From: Acidilobaceae archaeon
GTDB lineage: Archaea > Thermoproteota > Thermoprotei_A > Sulfolobales > Acidilobaceae
DNA length: 64,000 nt
Assembly: GCA_027037535.1 (NCBI GenBank)
Contig: JALVZQ010000003.1
Span: forward strand, 124,001 to 188,000
Direction: 5' to 3'
Shown here: positions 25,121-35,199 of the stretch, piece after piece
How positions within the stretch are numbered: the stretch's first letter is position 1
Layout of the letters: every line of letters begins with the position of its first letter
Program-made: the position numbers and the translations under genes
Notes under the pieces: model-generated
What the model saw: the letters and a program-made list of their open reading frames with translations, nothing else
Databases searched by the model: none
What the model was told of the DNA's origin: nothing

Positions 25121-26875
25121 ATGACTATTACATTCAACATTAATGGAAGAGACACAATCATAGACCTAAAAACCCTAGTGGAACACGCCGCCAAACTACT
25201 AGAAAAGAACCTTATAATAGAAGCAGACTACAAACCCATATCACCGCTACTCATAGGAGACTTCACAGGCGAATCCTATAAACTCGTAAAAGAACCGACA
25301 AGCGGAAAAATCATAGGAGCCTACCTCACAGGAATACCAACCGCACAACAAATAATAGGAAAAGCAAGATGGCTAATGAGAGTAGCAATAGCAACAACAG
25401 GCATAGCAAGTACCCATAAAGAAGCAGAGCAAACACCAATAGTAGCAACAATCAAAGACAGTAGCGGAAAACAAGTAAGCCTGGGACCAGTAGAACTAGC
25501 ATTCGGAAACGCAAAAAAGAAATGGAAAGGACTCCTACAAATCGACATAAACATCACAAAAAGACTTTTTATAGAGAGTAGCCTGGCTAGAGGCGATGAT
25601 ATAGTAAATGCTATTATAAGTGCGAGGAATCATTTTATTGACAAAATATTCTTCGGAGAACGAGAAACTACTGGAAAGTTCGATAATAGGAAAAAATATG
25701 ACATAGTAAAGTATAAATGGTTATGGCGCCAGAATCGGTATAAAACGTTATTAGCTAGAAAAACCGATAGGTTGAATCATAATATTATAGTAGTTTCCAA
25801 AGAAAATGAAAACAAAAGAATATATCTAAAAGAACCGGTAAGCAGTTCCAAGATAGGATCTCCTGAGTTCAAAATGAAAGTTCTCATAGATGAGAAACGA
25901 CTTAAAAAGATTCTATCAATAAACAAGGAAAAGCAAGGATTAGTAAATACGGCATTAATACTAGCAATACTAAGCATAATATCGTCACCTTTATTGTTGG
26001 GATTAGGAACAGGTACTAATAGAGGATTCGGTAGATTTAAGCCGGTTAATATTAGATTAAACGATTATGGCCAGTATTTATTTGAGAAATATACTGAGTA
26101 TAATCTCGATGAATTAACTGAACCCATCAATATTCTAGAGCAACTCTATAAATTAGCAAATTCTCTAGCGGCAGAAAGTAAGCTAGAATTAAATAAAAAT
26201 GGTAGTTTTACAGGTTCTATGTATAACAACCTAGTACCCATACTACCAGTTAAAGTTAATACAGAGGATTTACGAGTCTTCAGGCATGAATTAGAATTAG
26301 AAACTGATATGGACGTATATGTAGCCTTAGGTGCTATTGGTGCAGCTGCAATTAAAAATAATTGGATAACTATTTACAAGCGTTTAAAGAATAAAGATAA
26401 AAACAGACAATATAGCAAGATAAGCGATCAATTAAGCGATAAAGGAAAAATGCTAGCGAGAAAAATCGAAAGAAAACATTTTCACACGTGGCCTTTAGGT
26501 TTGCCGAGAAGCGTGGTTACGAAAAAAAGTAGAACCGGCTATTTTATACTAGACTCTCAAAATAGATTGACGCAAGGACGTAGACAGAGCTTTATTTCAG
26601 CATTCTATTTAAATAATAAGATATATGTCATAGGATACCCATCGGGAGATTTTGTAAATAAGCTATTAGATAAAATAGTTTATGTTACAAACAGCAAGAG
26701 ACTTTCCACAAACAAAATAGAAGATATATTAGAGAATGTGGCTGATATTAGAAATGGTCAAATACTGAACTTCTCCGACCTTAACCAGGATCCTACTTCT
26801 TATAAAGAATTTCTAAAAGTCACTTTTGGTAATTATATGTGTGTATTAAGAGGGCTTCTTGGGGTGAATGAATAA
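25121..26875 (+). CDS. cmr1: Type III-B RAMP protein Cmr1 (Cas7-like)
   Basis: The 584-residue protein fits Cmr1, which caps the 3' end of the crRNA in the complex. It contains two RAMP domains: the first with IEADYKPISPLLIGD and TGIPTAQQIIGKARWLMRV, then the glycine-rich loop LGLGTGTNRGFGRFKP near residue 300. The second domain is more divergent (HFHTWPLGLPRSVV). GGAGG lies 9 bases before the ATG. The first ~440 bases are A/C-skewed with few T, whereas from about 25,560 the gene becomes typical AT-rich sequence. The switch is abrupt and may mark recombination. The stop overlaps the track start of cmr6 by 8 bases. Confidence 0.85.
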   Translation: MTITFNINGRDTIIDLKTLVEHAAKLLEKNLIIEADYKPISPLLIGDFTGESYKLVKEPTSGKIIGAYLTGIPTAQQIIGKARWLMRVAIATTGIASTHKEAEQTPIVATIKDSSGKQVSLGPVELAFGNAKKKWKGLLQIDINITKRLFIESSLARGDDIVNAIISARNHFIDKIFFGERETTGKFDNRKKYDIVKYKWLWRQNRYKTLLARKTDRLNHNIIVVSKENENKRIYLKEPVSSSKIGSPEFKMKVLIDEKRLKKILSINKEKQGLVNTALILAILSIISSPLLLGLGTGTNRGFGRFKPVNIRLNDYGQYLFEKYTEYNLDELTEPINILEQLYKLANSLAAESKLELNKNGSFTGSMYNNLVPILPVKVNTEDLRVFRHELELETDMDVYVALGAIGAAAIKNNWITIYKRLKNKDKNRQYSKISDQLSDKGKMLARKIERKHFHTWPLGLPRSVVTKKSRTGYFILDSQNRLTQGRRQSFISAFYLNNKIYVIGYPSGDFVNKLLDKIVYVTNSKRLSTNKIEDILENVADIRNGQILNFSDLNQDPTSYKEFLKVTFGNYMCVLRGLLGVNE

Positions 26876-28007
26876 TATGTTAAATAGGGTTCTTGCTGGG
26901 GGTTATCTTCTCGAAAATATTATAGATAACTACCTGGAAGTCTTCAAGGACCGTGGAGATAAAGAGGATTTGTCTAATGCCAAAAAGAGGGCTAAAAGGA
27001 ATCTTCTATCTGCTATTGTTGGTTGTAGTGGTTCCGAAAAATGTTGGAGGAATCATCTAAGGGATAGTTTATTGTTATCCGGGGAACTAATGGAAGAACT
27101 CTATAGAGGGCTCGTAAATGGTTTTCATTCGTTTGATTCTATTATTAGTTTGTCTCTAGTGTTAAGGAGTCTAGGGCTTGTTGGTTCTGGGGGAGGACTA
27201 CTCAGGAACATATTTGAGGTGGGCCTTAATATAGACTGGGTATTGGGCCTGCCATATTATCCTGGGAGCTCTATCAAGGGGGCTGTGCGTGCTACAGCAG
27301 AGGAATTCTTAAAAGAAGAAACTGTTAAAAGAATTTTTGGAAGAGAAGGAGAAGAAGGCTCAATTAGTTCCTTAGTATTCTATGATTCCTACCCTATTGG
27401 ATGCGAAGGCAATGGATCTCATCCCTGCCTAATAATTACTGGCGGGGTTGTAACACCACACTATTATTCCAACGGCGAGACTGTTGAGGCGGAAAGCGAT
27501 GCTACTCCGACACCAATACAACACATCGTAATTGCCCCAGGAACAGTATTTAGAGTAATTGTCGGGGTACGATGCCCGACGTATAGAGCAGAGAATGGAA
27601 AAACAAGCATAGACACCGGAGCTATGAAGGAGGTTATATCCCGTATTCTAGGAGAAGATCATGCTAGAGTATGCGACACATCCCCTAATGATAAAAATAC
27701 CAGGTGTCCCTGTATACAAGAATATACAACAGCCCTCGCAGTACTAATAACAACTACTCTCTCTAAGGGCTTCGCAGCGAGAAGCGCTAAAGGATATAAT
27801 ATCCTAGACCTCTATACAGGCGAAATCACTCGAGATGTTAAAAGCCTCGCACTCTACATCCCATCACCGACCAGACAGGATTCTAGACCCAAAGAATCAC
27901 ATTCCACTAAACCATATAGAGATCACAGGATGCATAAGGACAGAAAGAGACGTCATCCTGCTGGTCCAGATAAGAATTATTCTAGTAGAGGAAGAAAGCG
28001 GAGGTGA
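26868..28007 (+). CDS. cmr6: Type III-B RAMP protein Cmr6, C-terminus probably frameshifted
   Basis: The main part is Cmr6: GLNIDWVLGLPYYPGSSIKG, then the strand GGVVTPHYYSNG and SKGFAARSAKGYNILD as glycine-rich loop. Cmr6 binds near the 3' end of the crRNA filament next to Cmr1. GGGGTG sits 10 bases before ATG 26877, which may be the true start. After about 27,865 the frame becomes arginine/lysine/histidine-rich and unstructured, while the +1 frame (listed to 28041) gives well-formed strands such as IEITGCIRTERDVILLVQI. This suggests a one-base frameshift, by mutation, sequencing error or programmed slip, in the last ~50 codons. Confidence 0.85.
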   Translation: MNNMLNRVLAGGYLLENIIDNYLEVFKDRGDKEDLSNAKKRAKRNLLSAIVGCSGSEKCWRNHLRDSLLLSGELMEELYRGLVNGFHSFDSIISLSLVLRSLGLVGSGGGLLRNIFEVGLNIDWVLGLPYYPGSSIKGAVRATAEEFLKEETVKRIFGREGEEGSISSLVFYDSYPIGCEGNGSHPCLIITGGVVTPHYYSNGETVEAESDATPTPIQHIVIAPGTVFRVIVGVRCPTYRAENGKTSIDTGAMKEVISRILGEDHARVCDTSPNDKNTRCPCIQEYTTALAVLITTTLSKGFAARSAKGYNILDLYTGEITRDVKSLALYIPSPTRQDSRPKESHSTKPYRDHRMHKDRKRRHPAGPDKNYSSRGRKRR

Positions 28008-28015
28008 GAGCTACT

Positions 28016-31000
28016 ATGAGCAGGGATTTGTTAGTAGCTAGTCTAGCAGCATTATACCACGATCCTCCATGGAAGCCATGGATCATAACAGGACCTTCAA
28101 GAATAAGGGACGAAGACCTAGTATCTGGCTTAGAAGAATTTGAAGGCTTACGCGAGATAAGACACCGTTATAAGAAGATTATAGAACCGGTCAAAAAGAA
28201 GTTGGGGGGACATGAGAGACAGGCAGTTCTCGTACCATTGGCAATCGCTTTAAAACTAGAGAGAAAGAATCGGGACGATCTAGCTAGTATCTATTATGAA
28301 GCGATTAACGTATTAACTGGTGAAAATAAAAGGCTGTACGATGGTATGAAAAAAGCCGACATATATGCTAGTGCAATAGATAGATACGGACTATTTAACA
28401 AAATTCAAAAGTACTCAAAAGAAGAAGACAAGCTGGAACGAAGAATATACACTAGAACATTAAAATACGTTAATCCGTTCACCCTAGAAACCCTCAAAAT
28501 ACCTGATACAATAGACCATAAGCTTATTGTATCATTCATAGAGGGTTACTCAGAGATCGTAAGTGAGGCCCTAGTAAACACCTGTTCCTCGATGGGAGAA
28601 GAACATATCGTAAAATGCTTACCTATTATGCTAACAGTAGGATTCCTGCTATTAGAACCCTCATGGTACTATTATACAGGTTCACAGCCTGAGCATGAAG
28701 AAGTCTATGTCCCGCTGGCAGACACACGGATCCTTACTCATACAATATTCGATCATATAGATGCTGTTTTATCGACGCTAATTATAACATGGAATTATGG
28801 GGTTGGACCCGGCTGTATTAGTGTAATAGATCTAGCAGGAGTACAATCATGGATACAGGAATCCCGAAGACTACGAGATCTATGGGCGTCGAGCTGGCTG
28901 GCCAGTTTCCTCGGCTGGAAGGCTATTGAGCCTCTCGTTCAAAGTTATGGTCCTGGAATAATGATTAGCCCCTCAGCTAGGCTAAACTCGTTTGTAGCGT
29001 CGAGGATACTCGGGGAATGGCTCGAAAAACTAGGAAACAAGCATGAATGGATATGGATAGCACTAGGTATAGATAAAGAGGCGAAGTGGCCTATTCATCC
29101 AATCCTTCCAGGCAGGTTGCTAGTAGCAATACCATCTATTGAATGCTCTACACTAGAAGAGAGAGTCTCAGGATCAATATCTAGCTCGTGGAGGTATTTA
29201 TTGAAAGAAGCCCTAGAACAGGTAACTCCAATATGCGGAGAAGACGAAGACCAGGAGACTTGTGTATTGAACGACGAAGAGTTGGGAGCACTAGTAAGAG
29301 AACTAGAACCTCCCCTCGCGGTAAGGATATACACGGTTAAACCCAGCCTGTCGAGCCAGAATATGCAATCCGACATGCTATACACGTGGTACGACGAGGC
29401 ATTGCAGGAGTTGAATAAGCTAGAAAATATTAAGATCTCGGCTCCTGGACGTAGAACTGGATCAACATACCAGCTACTAGCAGAAAAAATCTATGAAAAG
29501 GGAAGACCAGCAAACTGTACAGTCTGTGGGAAAAGTATAGCAGTAATAGATGCCAGGAATATAAAAGGAAAAACAATTCATAGCCATAGTAAGGTAATTG
29601 TAGAATTAGGAGGAGACAGACTCTGCCCTTATTGTTTAGTTAAAAGAATGCTTAGATACCTAATTAGTTACAAGGAGAACTTTGCAAAACAACTGGTAGG
29701 TATCAGGACAAGTAAAGTCTTCAAGACTATTAGGTGGAACAGTGTTTGGGACCACTCCTCTAGGATGCAGGTTATAAGAGGAGTTCTTGAGCAAGATATC
29801 CCAGTAGAGTTAAGTAACATACTAGACAAATATAATTATGAAATATACCCTGAGGCCATATACAAACTATACATAATGCTAGGTAAACCACCTAGTCAAC
29901 AACGCTTACCCAGAAAGCTAGAGAATATTCTACTCTCCAGATTACAGGATGTGGACGATGCAGAGAAAGAATATTATTCAAAACTCCTATGGTCTATTAT
30001 ATCCGCGGCGTTAGATAATCCGCAAATCCTGGAAAAAACTGAAGAAACAACTCAAGAAATAGAACAGCTAGTTGATTTAGTCAATAAAATGACTAGAGCT
30101 ATAGGAAAACTATTCGGCAACATACCTCGACGATACGCTATAATCGCTGCGGACGGAGACTACATGGGCAAAGGGCTGCTAAGCGGAAAGATACCGCGCG
30201 GATGGATTATAAAAAAGAAAAGAGAAGACATTCTAGAAAGCGAGAACCCGCTAAAACCTGCCTCGCCCAAGGAATACTTTAAAGAAGACGTCACACTCGC
30301 AGCGGTCGGGTCAGCCTCTGAAGTTGCGGATAGGATTAGAAAAGCTTACGAGGATCTATCCAGTGATATAGAGAAAATCGTAGAGAAGCAACACGAGGAA
30401 TACTTACAAAGCTGTGCAACAATCAGAGAAAACGACCCAGTATCCAGGAGCCCTAAGACATTGATAGTGACTCCAAGTTTTCACGCAACAATTAGTAGAA
30501 GCCTAGCAGTTGTTATAGCTCTAGATGCAATCCTAAGCACAATGCATGGAGCCGAAATAATCTATCTAGGCGGAGACGACGCACTACTCGTAGCACCCCC
30601 GATGACCCTAGTACCGGATAAGAGACAAGGAGGTGAACTCAGTTACGTAGTCAGGCTTCCTGCACTAGACATTATCCGTGTTCTTAGAGGAAACTGGAGA
30701 GGGACAGGATCACAATATAATAGAAGCAAAGTTATAGGATTCAATTTCATAACATATAGTGAACAAGGCCAGTTAAGAGTCTTACACGTTGCTCCAGCTC
30801 CAGGGGCTTACGGTAGAACAATCACCGTACACCTAAGTGACGCTAAGAAACCCATGTGGTTATCCATAGCCGCCTCCAGACGATTAGAAGAAGCGAAAGA
30901 TAACTCAACGATCCTAGTCAATAACAAAGAGATATTTAGAAAGGATATCTTGATAATGTCCAGCGATACACGCGGAGCATTCATAGCTCCCTTATCGTTA

Positions 31001-31576
31001 TGGCCAGGAAATTATAACTCGGCCTGGCCTCAAACCACGGCAAAGGAGATCCTATGTTTATCAGTATTATCGCCTCCAACAAGGAGACCATTATCTGCGA
31101 GAATAATACATGATCTACCACTACTTACCGGTAGGTTCCTCTCATACAGAGGAGAGGCATCCCGTGACTTACAAATAATGAAAGGAATAATAGCATCAAC
31201 AATATCTAATGCAATCAATAAAGATAACCTAATAACAGCACTAAATATGAAGGGAATAACTAGAAATATACAATCAAAAGAACTCGCACTAAAACTTATC
31301 GATAGGTTTTTAGAGCAATTCTATGACTCAAACAGTTTACTCACACCGAATAAATCCAACTATAAGAATAATGTAGTATGGACTAGAGTATCTGTAGATA
31401 ACCTAATTGTGAACGGAGTAGATTATAGTAGTAACAGATATCTAGACACGTTCAAAAAAGATAATAATATCATTGTTCCAACGATCCTTTCACCCTTTGG
31501 CCTAGCCTACATTTATGAATCAGCAGTTTCCCTCCCCGAAGGTATCAATATAAAATGTCCTGGGGTGAGCATCTAA
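28016..31576 (+). CDS. cas10: Cas10/Cmr2, large subunit and cOA synthetase of type III-B
   Basis: From ATG 28016 (behind GGAGGTGAG) the protein has 1186 residues. An N-terminal HD motif appears as LYHDPPWKPW (His15-Asp16), suggesting single-stranded DNase activity. A zinc site follows with CTVCGKS and GDRLCPYCLVKR. The first Palm domain begins near AIIAADGDYMGKGLL and the second carries the intact catalytic GGDD (residues ~852-855, IIYLGGDDALLVAPP). Intact GGDD means cyclic oligoadenylate can be made on target binding. The stop overlaps cmr3 by one base (TAATG). Length is at the large end for Cmr2. Confidence 0.95.
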   Translation: MSRDLLVASLAALYHDPPWKPWIITGPSRIRDEDLVSGLEEFEGLREIRHRYKKIIEPVKKKLGGHERQAVLVPLAIALKLERKNRDDLASIYYEAINVLTGENKRLYDGMKKADIYASAIDRYGLFNKIQKYSKEEDKLERRIYTRTLKYVNPFTLETLKIPDTIDHKLIVSFIEGYSEIVSEALVNTCSSMGEEHIVKCLPIMLTVGFLLLEPSWYYYTGSQPEHEEVYVPLADTRILTHTIFDHIDAVLSTLIITWNYGVGPGCISVIDLAGVQSWIQESRRLRDLWASSWLASFLGWKAIEPLVQSYGPGIMISPSARLNSFVASRILGEWLEKLGNKHEWIWIALGIDKEAKWPIHPILPGRLLVAIPSIECSTLEERVSGSISSSWRYLLKEALEQVTPICGEDEDQETCVLNDEELGALVRELEPPLAVRIYTVKPSLSSQNMQSDMLYTWYDEALQELNKLENIKISAPGRRTGSTYQLLAEKIYEKGRPANCTVCGKSIAVIDARNIKGKTIHSHSKVIVELGGDRLCPYCLVKRMLRYLISYKENFAKQLVGIRTSKVFKTIRWNSVWDHSSRMQVIRGVLEQDIPVELSNILDKYNYEIYPEAIYKLYIMLGKPPSQQRLPRKLENILLSRLQDVDDAEKEYYSKLLWSIISAALDNPQILEKTEETTQEIEQLVDLVNKMTRAIGKLFGNIPRRYAIIAADGDYMGKGLLSGKIPRGWIIKKKREDILESENPLKPASPKEYFKEDVTLAAVGSASEVADRIRKAYEDLSSDIEKIVEKQHEEYLQSCATIRENDPVSRSPKTLIVTPSFHATISRSLAVVIALDAILSTMHGAEIIYLGGDDALLVAPPMTLVPDKRQGGELSYVVRLPALDIIRVLRGNWRGTGSQYNRSKVIGFNFITYSEQGQLRVLHVAPAPGAYGRTITVHLSDAKKPMWLSIAASRRLEEAKDNSTILVNNKEIFRKDILIMSSDTRGAFIAPLSLWPGNYNSAWPQTTAKEILCLSVLSPPTRRPLSARIIHDLPLLTGRFLSYRGEASRDLQIMKGIIASTISNAINKDNLITALNMKGITRNIQSKELALKLIDRFLEQFYDSNSLLTPNKSNYKNNVVWTRVSVDNLIVNGVDYSSNRYLDTFKKDNNIIVPTILSPFGLAYIYESAVSLPEGINIKCPGVSI

Positions 31577-32685
31577 TGAACAAATCGTTAATCGATATTA
31601 AGATCTTGCCTCTCGGAGGACTAACGTTTAAACCTCCAACACCCTTTGCCGCAGGAGTACACGGACCTGGTAGTTATGGTACTAGTCTATCTTATCCTCC
31701 GCCCTCCACTATATCCGGCATGTTATCCGGAATAGCCTATAACAGGCATAAGTGCGCTGATTTAGATACTATTACAGATTTACATGTATCGGAGCCATTC
31801 GCAGATACAATATTATGCTTGAAGAATCTCCTAGGCGAACGCTTCAAACTATATACGGGGTTCCTCTCTAAAGACGATGACATTTATGCCTATATAAACA
31901 AGGACGTGTTTCCCAGGCTTGATACCATATGCCCCGGCAAAAATATCTTGAAGACTGATAACATGATAAAAGCGGTAAAGCATAGACTTACAGGCATAAG
32001 CCTTGATAGGAGATCCAAAAACGTAAATGAGTCAATGCTATATAGTATTGAACGTGTCTCCTACACGCCGCAATCACATATAACAATTATAGCAGAAACA
32101 GAAGACCACGGTATCATGGTAAAAGATAGTTCAAATAGTATTGTAAAACTTGGCTCTAAAACGGGAATTGGAAAAATAGAAGTAACACAGGATAAGGGAG
32201 TTGATTATAGAATAATAGAGCCTGGAGATTATTGCGGTGTACTAGTCTCTCCTGCTATAATAGAAGAAAACCCGTTTAATACAGGGACTGTAATAGTGTC
32301 CAATAAAAAGGTGGCTGAAAAACTGATGCAAAGCCTAATTAAGGATTCAGAGATTAAAGGAAGTGGCTATATAGTAGAAGTTCCCAAGGGAGAATACGAG
32401 TTCTCCGTATACAATGTCGGATGGAGCCTTAAATTTAACAAGCCTAGACCACCAAAGCTAATAATACCACCGGGTACAAGATTCTACATTAATATTGAAC
32501 ATGAAACAGAACTATTATTTATCAACAAATATAGCAGGTACCTCGCAGGCCTAGGGGCCTGGAATAGGCTAGGATGGGGAACAACTATACTATGCAAAGT
32601 AGAAAAAGGTGAAGACTGTGAAAATCCCCGTTGTTGTATATTAAATAAATTGGATCGTAATTTGGATTCCTCTATTATTTTCTAG
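31576..32685 (+). CDS. cmr3: Type III-B RAMP protein Cmr3 (Cas5-like)
   Basis: From ATG 31576, overlapping the cas10 stop and behind GGGGTGAG, the protein has 369 residues. It shows the Cas5/Cmr3 pattern: LPLGGLTFKPPTPFAAG, then YPPPSTISGMLSGIAY (helix after the first strand), and the late glycine-rich AGLGAWNRLGWGTT. Cmr3 binds the 5' handle of the crRNA and contacts Cas10. It is the last gene of the cmr operon. A T-rich 143-base region separates its stop from convergent csx1 and probably holds terminators of both. Confidence 0.9.
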   Translation: MNKSLIDIKILPLGGLTFKPPTPFAAGVHGPGSYGTSLSYPPPSTISGMLSGIAYNRHKCADLDTITDLHVSEPFADTILCLKNLLGERFKLYTGFLSKDDDIYAYINKDVFPRLDTICPGKNILKTDNMIKAVKHRLTGISLDRRSKNVNESMLYSIERVSYTPQSHITIIAETEDHGIMVKDSSNSIVKLGSKTGIGKIEVTQDKGVDYRIIEPGDYCGVLVSPAIIEENPFNTGTVIVSNKKVAEKLMQSLIKDSEIKGSGYIVEVPKGEYEFSVYNVGWSLKFNKPRPPKLIIPPGTRFYINIEHETELLFINKYSRYLAGLGAWNRLGWGTTILCKVEKGEDCENPRCCILNKLDRNLDSSIIF

Positions 32686-32828
32686 ATATTTACATTTTTC
32701 AGATGTTTTGAACATAGTATATTATTGGTTAATTTAGTGATTTTATAGGAATTCTTTGTAGAGTGTCTTTGCGATAATATGATATAATTATTTAGTAAAC
32801 TAGATAAAAATAATAAGAACCTATATTT

Positions 32829-34304
32829 TTACATTTTATATTCGATAAGAGACCAAAGATCAATATTCTTATTACTATCATGTATACAAACATCTTCTGC
32901 ATGGATTATTATTCTACATTTTTCCCAATCCGATTTTTCCGGGCAGTCAATATATATAATATCGGTGTGCCATCCGCCATGGGCTATAAGATCTCGAACA
33001 AACTTATTGCAGTTATCTTTAGAGCCTGATCCTATAGAGTAGAGTAGGCTTAGCTTTGTTTTACTCAGGGATTGAGACATAGAACTATCTATCTTTTTAT
33101 TTAGCTTCTCGATTTCACGATTCTGAATCGTCCCAAACAATAAGACTCCCTTATATATTCTATCGGATATGATGCGAATAGACGAGATTGAAGGTAATGA
33201 ATATTCCTCCTGGTCTCTTTTGAGTACGTCCATAACCCTTTCCAGGAGAATTTGTGCGTAGATCAATATTCTAAATCCTTCGTCGAATCTGAGTCTTCTC
33301 CTAATTTCTTTTTCTTCCCGTAGTACTCTTATCTCGTTTTTCCAGAAGGATACAGCTTTATCTACTATGTCTTGTATGGTTCTTAGAGTTTCTTCTCCTC
33401 TTGTAGCGGTATAATATGCTAGTTCGGGTACGAGCCCATATCGTACTAGTTTTATTGTTATTTTTGCATGTTGAAGGGCCTCCATTGCCTCTTTATGAAA
33501 CGATTTTATCTTTTCTTTGAGCTCATCGTTAGGCTTGCCCACAGGGGATACGATTTTATTAGCGGAGTTGGAGAGCAAGAGATTTTCTAAATAGGGGATT
33601 AGGCTTGCATAGTTTATGGCCTCTTTTAGGATGTTTTGTACGGTTCCCTTGTATAGAGACTGTTTACAATGGTCAAGGTCATTAGGAGAGCATGGATTGT
33701 TTTTGTTTCTTGAGCAAGCGATGCCTTGTTCTTTATTGAAGCTGACAGGGTCGCTATTGTATACCTCGAGCTTAGCGTCATCATTGCCTGTAGGGGGTCC
33801 TACAAGGGATAGTGCTTCTTTAACAGCCTGGTATGCTAGTGTAGGCATATAGTTTACTCCGTGAGTGGTGTCGAGTAGTACTCTTTTACGGGGATGTTTT
33901 TTCAAGAGATTAGTCATAGTGTAGAGCATCATATAGTAGAAGTCCCGTGGCTTTCCGACCACGCGGCCGTCTATCTTGCTTATTGTACCAGGCAAGACGT
34001 GGATATCTGCTTCTAATCCACACATGTATTCTCTGACTTTCTTTTTTATTGTGTCGATAGTCTCATCGTAGGAGTCTAGTATCCCGTATACATTGTGGTT
34101 TACTGCGAGTGTGTCTGAGACAACAACTATAACATCGTCCGAGGAATACTCTTCTCCCAGCCTGCCTACTAGCAGGCTAAGACTAGTAAAACTCTCAACA
34201 CTCTTTTTGCCGTCATCGTCTAGGTACTCCATATATTTCCAAGAGGCCGGATCGCCCCAAGTAGCTACGATTAATCTACTATGATTATTACTCAAACATA
34301 TCAC
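32829..34304 (-). CDS. csx1: Csx1-family CARF-HEPN ribonuclease
   Basis: The 491-residue protein has an N-terminal CARF domain (LIVATWGDPASW, then VLLDTTHGVNYMPTLAYQA, the typical Csx1 ligand motif). A helical linker and a HEPN domain with the R-x4-H motif RDLIAHGGWH (Arg437, His442) follow. Csx1 dimers are switched on by cyclic oligoadenylate from Cas10 and then cut RNA unspecifically. Residues needed for both steps are present. The gene faces the cmr operon tail to tail and has its own promoter; TATA-like CATATTATAGTA lies about 30 bases before the GTG start. Confidence 0.92.
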   Translation of the reverse strand: MICLSNNHSRLIVATWGDPASWKYMEYLDDDGKKSVESFTSLSLLVGRLGEEYSSDDVIVVVSDTLAVNHNVYGILDSYDETIDTIKKKVREYMCGLEADIHVLPGTISKIDGRVVGKPRDFYYMMLYTMTNLLKKHPRKRVLLDTTHGVNYMPTLAYQAVKEALSLVGPPTGNDDAKLEVYNSDPVSFNKEQGIACSRNKNNPCSPNDLDHCKQSLYKGTVQNILKEAINYASLIPYLENLLLSNSANKIVSPVGKPNDELKEKIKSFHKEAMEALQHAKITIKLVRYGLVPELAYYTATRGEETLRTIQDIVDKAVSFWKNEIRVLREEKEIRRRLRFDEGFRILIYAQILLERVMDVLKRDQEEYSLPSISSIRIISDRIYKGVLLFGTIQNREIEKLNKKIDSSMSQSLSKTKLSLLYSIGSGSKDNCNKFVRDLIAHGGWHTDIIYIDCPEKSDWEKCRIIIHAEDVCIHDSNKNIDLWSLIEYKM

Positions 34305-34391
34305 CGAAGAACAATTTACTATAATATGAGAACAACTCCGTTAAATATCTGTATCGTGGAGGCAAAAAGTGAATATCGAGTTTAGAATAAT

Positions 34392-35075
34392 TTATGGATA
34401 ACTATATGTTTCTCCTGGTTGTAGTATGATTACTTTTGTTTCTGGGGTTTTTTCTTCGACTAGTTTCTTGAATTCTTCTGGTTTTCCGTAGAGTACGGGG
34501 AAGGTGCCCCAGTGCATTGGTATTGCTACTTTTGGCTTTATGAGCTCTACTGCTTTCGCTGCCTCTACGGGGTCCATTGTGAAGTGTCCGCCTATTGGTA
34601 GGAGTGCTATGTCGGGCTTGTAGAGCTCTCCTATGAGCTTCATGTCCATTGTGACGCCCGTGTCTCCTGCGTGGTATATGGTGGCTTCTTTTCCTATGAT
34701 TACTACTCCTGTTGGTGCTCCATAGGGGCTGCTGTGGGTTGCTGGTGTTAGGGCGATTTTGAGATCGTCTACAAGCATGGGGCCTCCAATGTTTCCGCCT
34801 ATTGCTCGGCTTGGGTCGCCTATTTGTTCTCCTACATAGTTTGCTAGCTCGTAGATCGCTACTATCTTGGCGTTCTTGTTGTTCTTGAGTATTGTTATAG
34901 CATCTCCTAGGTGGTCTCCGTGGCCGTGGGTTAGTACTACTAGGTCAACGTCCTTTACATCCTCTGGCTTGACCGGGCTGAGGGGATTCGATAGATAGGG
35001 GTCTATGAGTATCTTCTTGCCGTCGAGCTCTACGAGGAACGCGCTGTGCCCATAGAATGTTATCTTGGCCATCAT
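34392..35075 (-). CDS. UPF0173 metal-dependent hydrolase (metallo-beta-lactamase fold)
   Basis: The 227-residue protein matches the UPF0173 family: ITFYGHSAFLVELDGKKILI at the N-terminus, the HxHxDH-type metal motif THGHGDHLGD, HAGDTG and the C-terminal IPMHWGTFP. These histidines bind two metal ions. The substrate of the family is not known to me. GGAGGTGA lies seven bases before ATG ATG. It is a single gene, with csx1 upstream of its 3' end and the map promoter region behind its 5' end. Confidence 0.93.
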   Translation of the reverse strand: MMAKITFYGHSAFLVELDGKKILIDPYLSNPLSPVKPEDVKDVDLVVLTHGHGDHLGDAITILKNNKNAKIVAIYELANYVGEQIGDPSRAIGGNIGGPMLVDDLKIALTPATHSSPYGAPTGVVIIGKEATIYHAGDTGVTMDMKLIGELYKPDIALLPIGGHFTMDPVEAAKAVELIKPKVAIPMHWGTFPVLYGKPEEFKKLVEEKTPETKVIILQPGETYSYP

Positions 35076-35199
35076 ACTTCACCTCCATGTAATCCTGTCT
35101 CGATATTATTATAGTGGGCGTTAAGGGGATAAAACTATACTAATACATCTACGCGGAACCACGGGCATGGTAAAGAGATAAGAGGCATGCCTATAAATT

